From Bacteroidota bacterium (GTDB taxonomy: Bacteria > Bacteroidota > Bacteroidia > Bacteroidales > VadinHA17): a DNA stretch of 46,205 bases. The notes below the pieces were generated by a model. The model did not search any database. It saw nothing but the letters and a program-made list of their open reading frames with translations, and was not told where the DNA came from. A program made the translations under genes and the position numbers. Shown one piece after another: positions 7,437 through 15,038 of the stretch (its first letter is position 1; each line of letters begins with the position of its first letter). The stretch covers positions 1 through 46,205 of the forward strand of contig JAKPDL010000112.1 of assembly GCA_029552825.1 (NCBI GenBank). The letters run 5' to 3'.

Positions 7437-7520
7437 CCCCCACGGGGGGAAATTATGATAAAATCCTATTTATCAATCCTTTTAAGCTTTCCCCCTTGGG
7501 GGAAACGGGAAAGGGGGTCA
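7418..7520 (-). mobile_element. Element B: 103-base deletion derivative of the DUF559 element
   Basis: The segment is bounded by inverted ends TGACCCCCCTTT and AAAGGGGGTCA. Just inside are two perfect or near-perfect palindromes at 7433-7452 (TTTCCCCCC / GGGGGGAAA) and 7488-7505 (TTTCCCCC / GGGGGAAA). Read on the minus strand, its left part through AAAGCTTAAAAGGA and its right part from AATTTCCCCCC match the two ends of the element at 20254-20814. The endonuclease gene between them is missing, which is the relation of a MITE to its parent element. No target duplication is obvious. Confidence 0.7.
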
Positions 7521-7576
7521 TAACTTAGTATCGTCCTGAAAAAAATTGACAGTTTTTTCTCTCTACATTTGAAGAT

Positions 7577-7619
7577 GCCCCCTCTTTACGAAGTAGAGAG
7601 GGGGTTGGGGGTGAGTACA
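7577..7619 (-). repeat. 43-base dispersed repeat, copy 1
   Basis: Read on the minus strand it begins TGTACTCACCCCCAACCCC and ends CGTAAAGAGGGGGC. Near-identical copies lie at 22625-22667 and 36943-36985. The core can fold (CCCTCT / AGAGGG). Short spurious readings rich in Gly and Arg cross it in other frames. Confidence 0.85.
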
Positions 7620-7661
7620 GAAAAAGAGATTTCCTTCGGTGATCCCTGAATGGAGTTCCCT

Positions 7662-7784
7662 GCAAAGCCAGGAAATCACTTCGTGATTTATTTTTTTATG
7701 CACTCGTCCTCATTTGAGCAAGCTCAATTTCGTCCCTGGTATAAAACAAAAAAACCGTGCTTTGCACGGTTTTCCTGGCTTTGC
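7662..7784. repeat. 14-base inverted repeat bracketing two hairpins downstream of tRNA-Ser
   Basis: GCAAAGCCAGGAAA at 7662-7675 is the exact reverse complement of TTTCCTGGCTTTGC at 7771-7784, whose last base is the tRNA discriminator. Between them sit a hairpin with a T-run on the plus strand (AAATCAC / GTGATTT, about 7673-7689) and the tRNA terminator. The outer arm looks like an inverted copy of the tRNA 3' flank. Confidence 0.7.
7743..7773 (-). terminator. Rho-independent terminator of tRNA-Ser
   Basis: On the minus strand, a 10-base-pair stem AAAACCGTGC / GCACGGTTTT with a three-base loop is followed by a T-rich run. It begins 11 bases after the tRNA 3' end. Confidence 0.85.
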
Positions 7785-7872
7785 GGAGAAAGAGGGATTC
7801 GAACCCCCGGTCCCGATTACTCGGGACAACGGTTTTCAAGACCGCCGCATTAGACCACTCTGCCATTTCTCC
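7784..7872 (-). tRNA. tRNA-Ser (anticodon UGA)
   Basis: On the minus strand a full class II cloverleaf can be folded. The acceptor stem is GGAGAAA / TTTCTCC with discriminator G, and the D arm contains AGAGTGGTCTAATGC. The anticodon stem-loop is CGGT-CTTGAAA-ACCG with anticodon TGA. A long variable arm (GTCCCGA / TCGGGAC) follows, then the T loop GGTTCGAATCC. The long variable arm and anticodon both indicate serine. CCA is not encoded. A damaged partial copy lies 26 bases upstream and a terminator directly downstream. Confidence 0.96.
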
Positions 7873-7898
7873 ATAATTCCTTATATTTATTATACTTA

Positions 7899-7947
7899 GC
7901 CGCATTTGACCACGGCGTTTATCCCGAAACCTCGGGACCATTTCTCC
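7899..7947 (-). pseudogene. Rearranged fragment of tRNA-Ser (5' half)
   Basis: On the minus strand it reads GGAGAAATGG, identical to the tRNA's first ten bases. Next come 24 extra bases containing the hairpin TCCCGA / TCGGGA, then GTGGTCAAATGCGGC, which matches the tRNA D-arm region except for one base. The rest of the gene is absent. It looks like a duplication of the 5' part of the neighbouring tRNA with a hairpin inserted. From 7948 to about 8190 I see only AT-rich spacer. Confidence 0.6.
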
Positions 7948-8191
7948 GGCGGCAAAGATAATATTTTTTTTAATTAAGGAATTTTTAACTAAAAACCAGA
8001 TGTCAAAGAACTACTAATCAATTCTTTAAAAAAAATTTTCAACACAATATTAACAGCCTTTATTTGTGTTTAGCGCTTATTATTTATTATATATCAGCAA
8101 TTTAAAAGCTTTAGAAAAATTTCCGTTCGTCAAAAAAAAACGGCTATTCGTCCTAAAAGTCCCACTATTTGCGGAAAAAAGTTAAAATAAA

Positions 8192-8222
8192 TTTGCTTAT
8201 GAATTAAAATAGAATAAATTTG
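8192..8222 (+). promoter_or_regulatory. Bacteroidota-type promoter of the HU gene
   Basis: TTTG at 8192-8195, 19 bases, then a perfect TAAATTTG at 8215-8222. This leaves a 5' leader of about 40 bases before the ATG at 8267. It is the best promoter match in the window. Confidence 0.75.
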
Positions 8223-8266
8223 TATTCAATAAAGGCTTTTAAGTCTAACTCTAAAATTAACTAATT

Positions 8267-8536
8267 ATGACAAAAAAAGAATTAGTAAACTCAATCGCAA
8301 AGGATGCAGGCCTTACAATTAAGGATGCTGGTAAGGCTGTAAACGCATTTGTTTCCGCTGTAGGAAAGGCAATGAAAAAAGGCCAGAGACTTCAACTGCC
8401 CGGGCTGGGCACATTCTCAGTAGTTAAGAGAAGTGCAAGGGTTGTACGTAATCCTCGTACTGGCGCTAAGCTGAATGTTCCCGCAAAGAAAGTTGTGAAG
8501 TTTAAACCAGCTCCCGCATTGAATAAAGGTCTCTAA
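8267..8536 (+). CDS. HU family DNA-binding protein
   Basis: An 89-residue basic protein with the HU/IHF layout. An N-terminal helical pair (MTKKELVNSIAKDAGLTIKD) comes first. The dimer core and LPGLGTFSVVKRSARVVRNP follow, with the beta-arm motif RNPRTGAKLNVPAKKVVKFKP. It bends and compacts DNA without strong sequence preference. The gene is a single unit with its own promoter and a strong terminator, as expected for an abundant nucleoid protein. The length is normal for HU. Confidence 0.97.
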   Translation: MTKKELVNSIAKDAGLTIKDAGKAVNAFVSAVGKAMKKGQRLQLPGLGTFSVVKRSARVVRNPRTGAKLNVPAKKVVKFKPAPALNKGL

Positions 8537-8561
8537 TCTGAAACTTAAATGAGGTGACTGG

Positions 8562-8591
8562 CCCCTGACAGAATCGTCAGGGGTTTTTTTT
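8562..8591 (+). terminator. Rho-independent terminator of HU
   Basis: Stem CCCCTGAC / GTCAGGGG with a six-base loop, followed by eight T. It lies 26 bases after the HU stop. Confidence 0.95.
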
Positions 8592-8659
8592 ATTCATTTT
8601 ACTATGATATTGTTCATTTTTATTATTTTTGATTTTTGATAAAAAATTAACCTGACTTA

Positions 8660-9373
8660 ATGATTAACTGTATCATTGTTGATGACGATAAGGTGAGCTG
8701 TAAACTCCTTGAAGGTTTTGTAAAGAAAAACTCATCACTGAACCTTATGGGAGTTTACAACGACTCAATATCGGCACGCAATGATATCTCAAGAAGAAAT
8801 GATATCGAACTTGTATTCCTAGATGTCCAGATGCCCGAAATGGACGGATTCGATTTTATAGGCAGTCTGGAGTTCCCTCCCAACATAATTATCGTTACAT
8901 CTTCCGAAGCTTACGCCAGAAAAGCATTCGATATGAATGTGGTTGACTACCTTGTCAAACCAATAACATACGCACGGTTCTGCAAAGCTATTGACAAGGT
9001 TATTAAATATTATGCACGGAAAGAGTCAGGTAACCCGGCCGAAGAGGAAGAAATTTTCATCAAAAAGGGTTCATCACTGGTTAAAATAAAAATTAAGGAT
9101 ATAATCTACGTCGAGGCTCTCGAAAATTATGTAACGCTCTCCACCAAAGATGACCGTTTTACAATTCACTTTACAATGAAGGCCATCGAAAATCACCTCC
9201 CCTCAGGTTCCTTTGTACGAGTGCACAGATCCTACATAGTCAATAAAAATATGATCCAGACAATAAAAGATAACTCTCTCGACCTGAAAGTGGGTGAAAA
9301 TATCGTCAGCATTCCGGTGGGGAAATCATTCAGAGACATGCTTCTGGGCGACCTTAATGTAATGGCCAGGTAA
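8660..9373 (+). CDS. LytTR-type response regulator
   Basis: A 237-residue protein with an N-terminal receiver domain. Acidic pocket D8-D10, phospho-acceptor D55 in FLDVQMPE, switch residue T80/S81, and K100-P101 are all present. From about residue 130 it has a LytTR DNA-binding domain, with the diagnostic IIYVEALENYVTL and GSFVRVHRSYIVN segments. It should be phosphorylated by a histidine kinase of the LytS/YehU type; no kinase gene is nearby. Target genes are unknown. The aminotransferase gene starts 14 bases after its stop, so they may be cotranscribed. Confidence 0.95.
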   Translation: MINCIIVDDDKVSCKLLEGFVKKNSSLNLMGVYNDSISARNDISRRNDIELVFLDVQMPEMDGFDFIGSLEFPPNIIIVTSSEAYARKAFDMNVVDYLVKPITYARFCKAIDKVIKYYARKESGNPAEEEEIFIKKGSSLVKIKIKDIIYVEALENYVTLSTKDDRFTIHFTMKAIENHLPSGSFVRVHRSYIVNKNMIQTIKDNSLDLKVGENIVSIPVGKSFRDMLLGDLNVMAR

Positions 9374-9387
9374 CTTTTTACCCTGAT

Positions 9388-10599
9388 ATGCTCACAAACC
9401 GACAACTTTTTCTTGAACTGCTTGGACAGACTTCAGGCTCCCCGCTACTTCTGGAGATAAAGGAGGCTGAGGGTATTTATATGTACGGCCCATCAGGGGA
9501 AAAATATATCGACCTGATATCTGGCGTCTCGGTAAGCAATACAGGTCATTGTCACCCCCATGTGATTGAGGCAGTTAAAAAACAAATTGAATTCCACATG
9601 CACCTGATGGTTTACGGCGAACTGATACAGAACCCCCAGGTGAGATATGGAGAAAAGCTGATATCACTTCTTCCCGAAACCCTGAATAACTGCTATTTTG
9701 TCAACTCCGGAAGCGAGGCAGTGGAAGGCGCACTCAAGCTTGCTAAAAGATATACAGGCCGGAGCCGGATTATATCATTCACAAATTCCTATCACGGAAG
9801 TACACACGGCTCGCTGAGTGTTACAGGCAACGAGCACCTTAAGAGAGCTTTCAGACCTTTACTGCCCGGTGTGCATCATATACCTTTTAATAATATATCA
9901 TCGCTCAGCATTATTGATGAGAAAACAGCATGTGTAATTGCCGAACCGGTTCAAGCCGAAGCAGGTGTAATTTATCCTGAAAATGATTTTCTTTTACAGC
10001 TGCGTAACCGCTGCACCAAAACAGGTACACTCTTAATATTCGATGAGGTTCAGACAGCCTTTGGTAGACTGGGGAAGATGTTCGCATTTGAGAAATTCGG
10101 AGTGGTTCCCGACATACTTGTGCTTGCAAAAGCCCTCGGAGGAGGTATGCCACTGGGAGCATTCATCACTTCGAAAGAAATTATGTCATCACTTACCCAC
10201 AACCCGCCGCTGGGTCATATTACAACCTTCGGCGGACACCCTGTTTGCTGCGCTGCTGGACTAGCATCTCTGGAGGTGATTATAAATGAAAAACTCATTG
10301 AGCAGGTTCAGGAAAAATCTGCTCTCTTCAGAGAATATCTGAACCACGAAGCCGTTAAAGAAATAAGAGGTGACGGACTGCTTCTTGCAGTGGAAACCGG
10401 AGACAGTGAAATGACCGGCTATATAATTTCACACGCTCCGGAATACGGATTGATTCTGGATTATTTCCTCTTTTCCCCCACAGCATTCAGAATAGCACCA
10501 CCACTCGTCATAACAAAAGAGGAAATAAAAGAAGCATGCGAAAAACTCCTTGCACTCATAGAAACAGCGTACAAAAACACATCAGGATGCAAACGGTAA
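9388..10599 (+). CDS. Class III PLP-dependent aminotransferase
   Basis: A 403-residue enzyme of the acetylornithine / GABA / ornithine aminotransferase fold family. It has the PLP phosphate-binding NSGSEAVEGALKLA, the aromatic SYHGSTHG segment, and the cofactor-binding aspartate in LLIFDEVQTAFGR. The Schiff-base lysine K248 is in LAKALGGGMPLGAF, and TTFGGHPVCCAAGLA follows. Substrate cannot be fixed from sequence; without an arginine-biosynthesis neighbourhood I do not name it argD. The next gene's probable start (10587) lies inside its last codons, which indicates translational coupling. Confidence 0.93.
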   Translation: MLTNRQLFLELLGQTSGSPLLLEIKEAEGIYMYGPSGEKYIDLISGVSVSNTGHCHPHVIEAVKKQIEFHMHLMVYGELIQNPQVRYGEKLISLLPETLNNCYFVNSGSEAVEGALKLAKRYTGRSRIISFTNSYHGSTHGSLSVTGNEHLKRAFRPLLPGVHHIPFNNISSLSIIDEKTACVIAEPVQAEAGVIYPENDFLLQLRNRCTKTGTLLIFDEVQTAFGRLGKMFAFEKFGVVPDILVLAKALGGGMPLGAFITSKEIMSSLTHNPPLGHITTFGGHPVCCAAGLASLEVIINEKLIEQVQEKSALFREYLNHEAVKEIRGDGLLLAVETGDSEMTGYIISHAPEYGLILDYFLFSPTAFRIAPPLVITKEEIKEACEKLLALIETAYKNTSGCKR

Positions 10600-11414
10600 T
10601 AAGAGGGCTGATAGTCATATCGTTTATTATCCTTTCATATCCAGGTATTGCACAGGATTCCATATTAACGATACTTGAAAAACAGTTTTTGAGAATCCGG
10701 CAGAACATTCCGTCGGAACAGAAACTGATCATAGTGGATTCAATAAGACAAACGCTCGATTCCTATGTCGCCTCCGATACCGTCTTTAACCATCATTTCT
10801 CCGACTTGCGCTATCTCGGACAAATAACTTCCTCCGATTCACTCCTGAAATTGCTTACATGGAATGTCATTTCTGCGGATGGAAAAAATAAATACTACTG
10901 TTACTTCATCTACCGCCCAGATAAGAACAAACCCCATATGGTCCATTTTCTGAGCCGTGATTATCAGGAAACACCTCCTGATGAAAATGCAATCTATCAG
11001 ATTGATAACTGGTATGGTGCTATCTATTACGATGTGAGACCTTTTGTTTATGAAGATGAAAAATGCTATATCCTTCTCGCAATTGACTATGGCAATCCTT
11101 ATATTACAAGAAAAATTATTGAAACACTGAAATTTACTCCTGAAGGCAAACCTGTTTTCGGAATACCATGTATCACTGATGGTAAGAATAGAGTAAGGCG
11201 GATTATCTTTGAATATGCAGCAACTGCTGTGATGTCAATGAAATTCGAAGCAGATACACTGATTGTGTTCGACCACCTTTCGCCGTTTTCACCTGAATTT
11301 AAAAATAACCGCCAGTATTACGGTCCGGACTTTTCATTCGATGCCTATTATCTCGATAAGGAAGGGTTGTGGAAGCTGAAAGAGGATATTGATATTAAAA
11401 ATAAGAAAAAATGA
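10587..11414 (+). CDS. Exported hypothetical protein
   Basis: A 275-residue protein from ATG 10587, a start chosen because it opens directly into a signal peptide (MQTVIRGLIVISFIILSYPG, cleavage near IAQ). The in-frame ATG at 10536 would place 17 hydrophilic residues in front and overlap the aminotransferase by 64 bases. The chosen start overlaps it by 13. The mature part mixes an alpha segment (residues about 25-55) with a long beta-rich, Tyr-rich region (YYCYFIYRPDKN, NWYGAIYYDVRPF, CYILLAIDYG). I recognise no catalytic motif. Similar exported proteins of unknown role occur in Bacteroidota, as far as I recall. It is probably periplasmic. Confidence 0.8.
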   Translation: MQTVIRGLIVISFIILSYPGIAQDSILTILEKQFLRIRQNIPSEQKLIIVDSIRQTLDSYVASDTVFNHHFSDLRYLGQITSSDSLLKLLTWNVISADGKNKYYCYFIYRPDKNKPHMVHFLSRDYQETPPDENAIYQIDNWYGAIYYDVRPFVYEDEKCYILLAIDYGNPYITRKIIETLKFTPEGKPVFGIPCITDGKNRVRRIIFEYAATAVMSMKFEADTLIVFDHLSPFSPEFKNNRQYYGPDFSFDAYYLDKEGLWKLKEDIDIKNKKK

Positions 11415-11440
11415 GTAACTTGATTATCAAATGATAGACT

Positions 11441-11959
11441 ATGGCTGCTTCCAGTAAAACACATATTTTCTGCCTCGACGACCACAGAACTTTTGCAGAG
11501 GATTTAAAAAAGCGCTTTTCTGACACAACCAGATATGAGGTAACGGTATCACATAATGAAGACGATCTGCTTAAGCTCTTCTCCGGTGAGAAATCAAAAA
11601 AAGTATGCAAAATTGTTATTATCGGAATACACGACTCAAAGGATAACTATCAGGTTACTGATGAGCTTATTAGCAGAATCAGAACCACAAATCCCGAAAC
11701 AGGCATCCTGCTTGTGGTCAGTCCTGAAAGGATGGAAGAAGCTTCGAAACAGTTGAGATTCAATGTCGATTCGTTTATTCCCAGGAACTCAAATATGGTT
11801 CTGAGGGTACATAACGCAGTCAAAAAGCACATAAGCGAACATAACCTGAAAATATATCGCAAGAGAAGAAACATATCACTTCTTGTCTTTTTTATTTTTC
11901 TTGCTTTTTCTCTGGTAGTTCTTTTTATTGCCCGTTTTAAGTTCCCCCATTATTTCTGA
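11441..11959 (+). CDS. Membrane-anchored pseudo-receiver protein
   Basis: A 172-residue protein. Residues about 6-125 have the response-regulator receiver pattern: HIFCLDDHRTF with the acidic pair D13-D14, then helix 2, strand 3 (KIVIIGIHD) and later GILLVVS as strand 4. The phospho-acceptor aspartate expected after strand 3 is replaced by Gly62 (IIGI instead of IIDI), and the conserved KP after strand 5 reads PRN. It is therefore unlikely to be phosphorylated normally. Residues about 143-166 are one strongly hydrophobic segment ending in a short basic tail, so the domain would be tethered to the inner membrane by its C-terminus. It starts 26 bases after the previous gene. Function unknown. 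Confidence 0.75.
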   Translation: MAASSKTHIFCLDDHRTFAEDLKKRFSDTTRYEVTVSHNEDDLLKLFSGEKSKKVCKIVIIGIHDSKDNYQVTDELISRIRTTNPETGILLVVSPERMEEASKQLRFNVDSFIPRNSNMVLRVHNAVKKHISEHNLKIYRKRRNISLLVFFIFLAFSLVVLFIARFKFPHYF

Positions 11960-12086
11960 TAATCATCATTGAACTATCATCTGCAAGATGCTCTCTGCTG
12001 TGTCCTCCCACTTTGCGGTCCTTCGCTTCGCATATTGTACCCTGTGCTCTGTAACCAGGGCTCTGAGCCAGATTCTGGTGTGACTA

Positions 12087-12118
12087 TTTGTCAGTTTTTT
12101 TCTGCGGCATATCTTTTG
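12087..12118 (+). promoter_or_regulatory. Candidate promoter of htpG
   Basis: TTTG at 12087-12090, 19 bases, then TATCTTTTG at 12110-12118, which is TAnnTTTG with one extra T. It lies 45 bases before the htpG start. No heat-shock-specific element is seen. Confidence 0.4.
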
Positions 12119-12163
12119 CAAAAAGATGGATGATTTTTATGTCCAACCCAAAAAGCTTTCGTT

Positions 12164-14209
12164 ATGCAGAAAGGAAAAATCGGAGTTACCACTGAAAACA
12201 TTTTCCCCATTATCAAGAAGTTTCTTTATTCCGACCATGAAATTTTCCTCAGGGAGCTTATCTCCAATGCCGTTGATGCCACACAGAAGCTGAAAGTACT
12301 TTACAATGCGGGAGAGTTTAAACAGGATCCCGGTGACCTTACTATCAGGGTTAAGCTCGATAAAAAGAAAAAGACTTTAACAGTATCGGACAGCGGTGTG
12401 GGCATGACAGCTGAAGAACTCGACAAATACCTTAACCAGATAGCCTTTTCGAGTGCCAACGATTTCCTTGCAAAGTATAAAGACCAGGCTAACAACCTTA
12501 TCGGACATTTCGGGCTTGGTTTCTATTCATCGTTCATGGTTGCCGATAAGGTGGAAGTAATAACCAGATCGTGGCAGGAAGGTGCGCAGGCAGTAAAATG
12601 GACATGTGACGGAAGCCCTGAGTTCACAATTGAAGATGCCGAACGAGCTTCGCGCGGTACCGATGTAATCCTGTATATCGACAACGATTCAAAGGAATTC
12701 CTCGAGGAAGACCGCATTGAGGAGATACTGAAAAAGTACTGCAAATTCCTTCCCATAGAGATTGCCTTCGGAAAAGAAAAAGAGTGGAAAGACGGAAAAT
12801 ATGTCGAAACAGACAGGGACAGAATCATAAACAACACCAAACCTGCCTGGACAAGAAAACCAGCAGAACTGAAGGATGAAGACTATTTAAATTTTTACAG
12901 GGAACTATATCCGGGCAGCGAAGAACCTATGTTCTACATTCATCTCAACGTTGACTATCCGTTCAAACTGACAGGAATACTCTATTTTCCGAGGATAAAA
13001 AGCAATTTTGACATACAGAAGAACAAAATACAACTCTACTGTAACCAGGTTTTTGTGACTGATTCGGTTGAAGGCATTGTGCCTGAATTCATGACTCTCC
13101 TTCATGGAGTTATTGACTCACCTGATATTCCCCTGAATGTCTCAAGAAGTTACCTGCAGAGCGATTCCAACGTTAAGAAGATATCATCCCATATAACTAA
13201 AAAAGTAGCTGACCGCCTGCAGGAGATATTTAATAAAAACAGAGAAGAGTTCGAGAAGAAATGGGACGATCTGAAACTCTTCATTTCGTATGGCATGATC
13301 ACCGACGAAAAGTTTTACGAGAAGGCATCAAAGTTTGCACTTTTCAAAAACACTGACGGAAAATATTTTACATTCGATGAATACGAAAAACAAATAAAAG
13401 AAAAGCAGACTGATAAATTTAAAACGCTTGTTTACCTCTATTCTACCGATAAACACGACCAGTACGCTTACATCGAGAAGGCAAAGGAAAAAGGTTACGA
13501 TGTCCTTCTGCTTGATGGACAACTCGATCTCCATCTGATAAATTTCCTCGAAGGAAAGTTTAAGAATTCAAGGTTTGCAAGGGTCGATGCCGATGTGATA
13601 GACAAACTCATTCAAAAGGGTGAGGAGAAAAAATCAAAGCTTACCCAGGAACAGATGGATGATCTAAAGGCTGTCTTCAAAGGGCAAATTAAACCAGATG
13701 AGAATTTTGTTGTAGTTTTTGAATCGCTCGACGAGACTGACGCACCCGTGCTGATTACCCGCTCAGAGTATTTGAGAAGGATGAAGGATATGTCGCAGGT
13801 TGGTGGTGTTTTCAGTTTTTACGGTGATATGCCCGACAGCTACAGTCTGGTTCTAAACGGTAATCACCCTCTTATAACAAGAATTTCAGATGATGTGAGC
13901 AAGATGCTCGGTGAGTTTCTGAAGCAGAACAGTGAGGAAAAGTCAAAGCTTAAGGAGCAGATTGAGTTCCTCGAGAAAGAACATAAGAACAAGAAGGAAG
14001 AAGAGATAAGACAGTTCGAGAAGGATGACCTTAAAAAAATGAAGGAAGAACTTGAGAAGAAAGAAAAGGAACGGAACGACAAACTGGCTGAATATAGCTC
14101 GGGGAATAAACTTGTACGGCAGTTAATAGACCTCGCACTTCTTGCCAATAATATGCTGAAAGGAGAGGACCTGAGCAGGTTTGTGAAGAGGAGTGTGGAG
14201 CTGCTGTGA
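12164..14209 (+). CDS. htpG: Molecular chaperone HtpG (Hsp90)
   Basis: A 681-residue protein, somewhat longer than the E. coli enzyme and typical for Bacteroidota. The N-terminal GHKL ATPase domain shows E31, N35 and D38 in RELISNAVDATQKL, D76 in DSGVGM, and the lid motif GHFGLGFYS (114-122). The middle domain contains FYIHLNVDYPFKLTGILYFP and DSPDIPLNVSRSYLQSD. The C-terminus has a long charged helix (KSKLKEQIEFLEKEHKNKK) before the dimerisation region. No eukaryotic MEEVD tail is present, as expected for bacteria. It acts as an ATP-dependent cytosolic chaperone. Its stop codon abuts the stop of a convergent gene with no bases between. Confidence 0.98.
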   Translation: MQKGKIGVTTENIFPIIKKFLYSDHEIFLRELISNAVDATQKLKVLYNAGEFKQDPGDLTIRVKLDKKKKTLTVSDSGVGMTAEELDKYLNQIAFSSANDFLAKYKDQANNLIGHFGLGFYSSFMVADKVEVITRSWQEGAQAVKWTCDGSPEFTIEDAERASRGTDVILYIDNDSKEFLEEDRIEEILKKYCKFLPIEIAFGKEKEWKDGKYVETDRDRIINNTKPAWTRKPAELKDEDYLNFYRELYPGSEEPMFYIHLNVDYPFKLTGILYFPRIKSNFDIQKNKIQLYCNQVFVTDSVEGIVPEFMTLLHGVIDSPDIPLNVSRSYLQSDSNVKKISSHITKKVADRLQEIFNKNREEFEKKWDDLKLFISYGMITDEKFYEKASKFALFKNTDGKYFTFDEYEKQIKEKQTDKFKTLVYLYSTDKHDQYAYIEKAKEKGYDVLLLDGQLDLHLINFLEGKFKNSRFARVDADVIDKLIQKGEEKKSKLTQEQMDDLKAVFKGQIKPDENFVVVFESLDETDAPVLITRSEYLRRMKDMSQVGGVFSFYGDMPDSYSLVLNGNHPLITRISDDVSKMLGEFLKQNSEEKSKLKEQIEFLEKEHKNKKEEEIRQFEKDDLKKMKEELEKKEKERNDKLAEYSSGNKLVRQLIDLALLANNMLKGEDLSRFVKRSVELL

Positions 14210-14734
14210 CTACATTATTAGTCGTGCAGCTTCACTCTTTACGAATTCAACCGCAGCTTTTGTAGGCTCTTTCTCCAGCTCCATAACCTTTTCAAGCAGT
14301 TTGCGGCTGAAATCAATACCTGTTGCATTTTCAGGAAGCTTTTCGAACTCAGTATTAATCAGCTTCACAATGTTCGAACGGGCATTCTTAACCACTTCCC
14401 ATGCCTGCGGACTTACGTATATCTGCTGCGACAGGTTATGCTCAAACTCACTTCTTATTGTGGTTAACAGGTTAGCCTGCAGCTGCGCAGCAGTCATACC
14501 CGGACTGTGAACTCTAATAATGAGCGACTCGAGCGAAATCCTCTCGAGAAAGAGAACCAATCGCTCATATGCCTGAAGCCTGATCGGAGTTATTGTACGG
14601 TTGCTCTGTAAAATTATTTCCTGCTTCCTCTTATCCTGATCATTTTTTATCAGATTCCTCAGCAGAAAATATGCTGTAAAAAAAACAATCAGAGAAGGAA
14701 TGGTAACCAGAAGGATATCGCGTAAAATTTCCAT
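14210..14734 (-). CDS. Membrane-anchored hypothetical protein
   Basis: A 174-residue protein with one N-terminal membrane segment (LLVTIPSLIVFFTAYFLL, residues 8-25) followed by a basic KND-x-KRKQE turn. A helical cytoplasmic domain carries QAYERLVLFLERI, then HSPGMTAAQLQANLLTTIR and YVSPQAWEVVKNARSN. This pattern belongs to a conserved Bacteroidota family without known function, to my recollection. The gene converges on htpG with zero spacing. The 304 bases upstream (14735-15038) hold no gene and probably the divergent promoters for this gene and the aminotransferase at 15039. Confidence 0.8.
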   Translation of the reverse strand: MEILRDILLVTIPSLIVFFTAYFLLRNLIKNDQDKRKQEIILQSNRTITPIRLQAYERLVLFLERISLESLIIRVHSPGMTAAQLQANLLTTIRSEFEHNLSQQIYVSPQAWEVVKNARSNIVKLINTEFEKLPENATGIDFSRKLLEKVMELEKEPTKAAVEFVKSEAARLIM

Positions 14735-15038
14735 AGCTGTTCATATTGAATTTCAATACAAACCTAACTCTTTCTTTTCAGAAAGCAAACTATTTTTCTT
14801 AAGGAAAAGCAGTTGCTTTTTAAATTGATTTTAAGTTTTTACATTTGGTTGACGATTACATAGTGGTGACTATTGAAATATTATTTTTAAATACAAGCCT
14901 TTTCAAAAAGTTAACTGAAATTGGCTCTATCAGAAGAACGAGATGAGAACATTTTATTACAAACCAGATAGATTTGACTGCAGACAGGGATAGGGGAGTA
15001 CTATTATCGTAAAATAATTAACAACTAATTTAATTTCA

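Noticed and set aside
7696-7941. Reading frames on both strands over 7650-7941
   Set aside because: They overlap tRNA-Ser, its terminator and the tRNA fragment; the translations are those of tRNA sequence.
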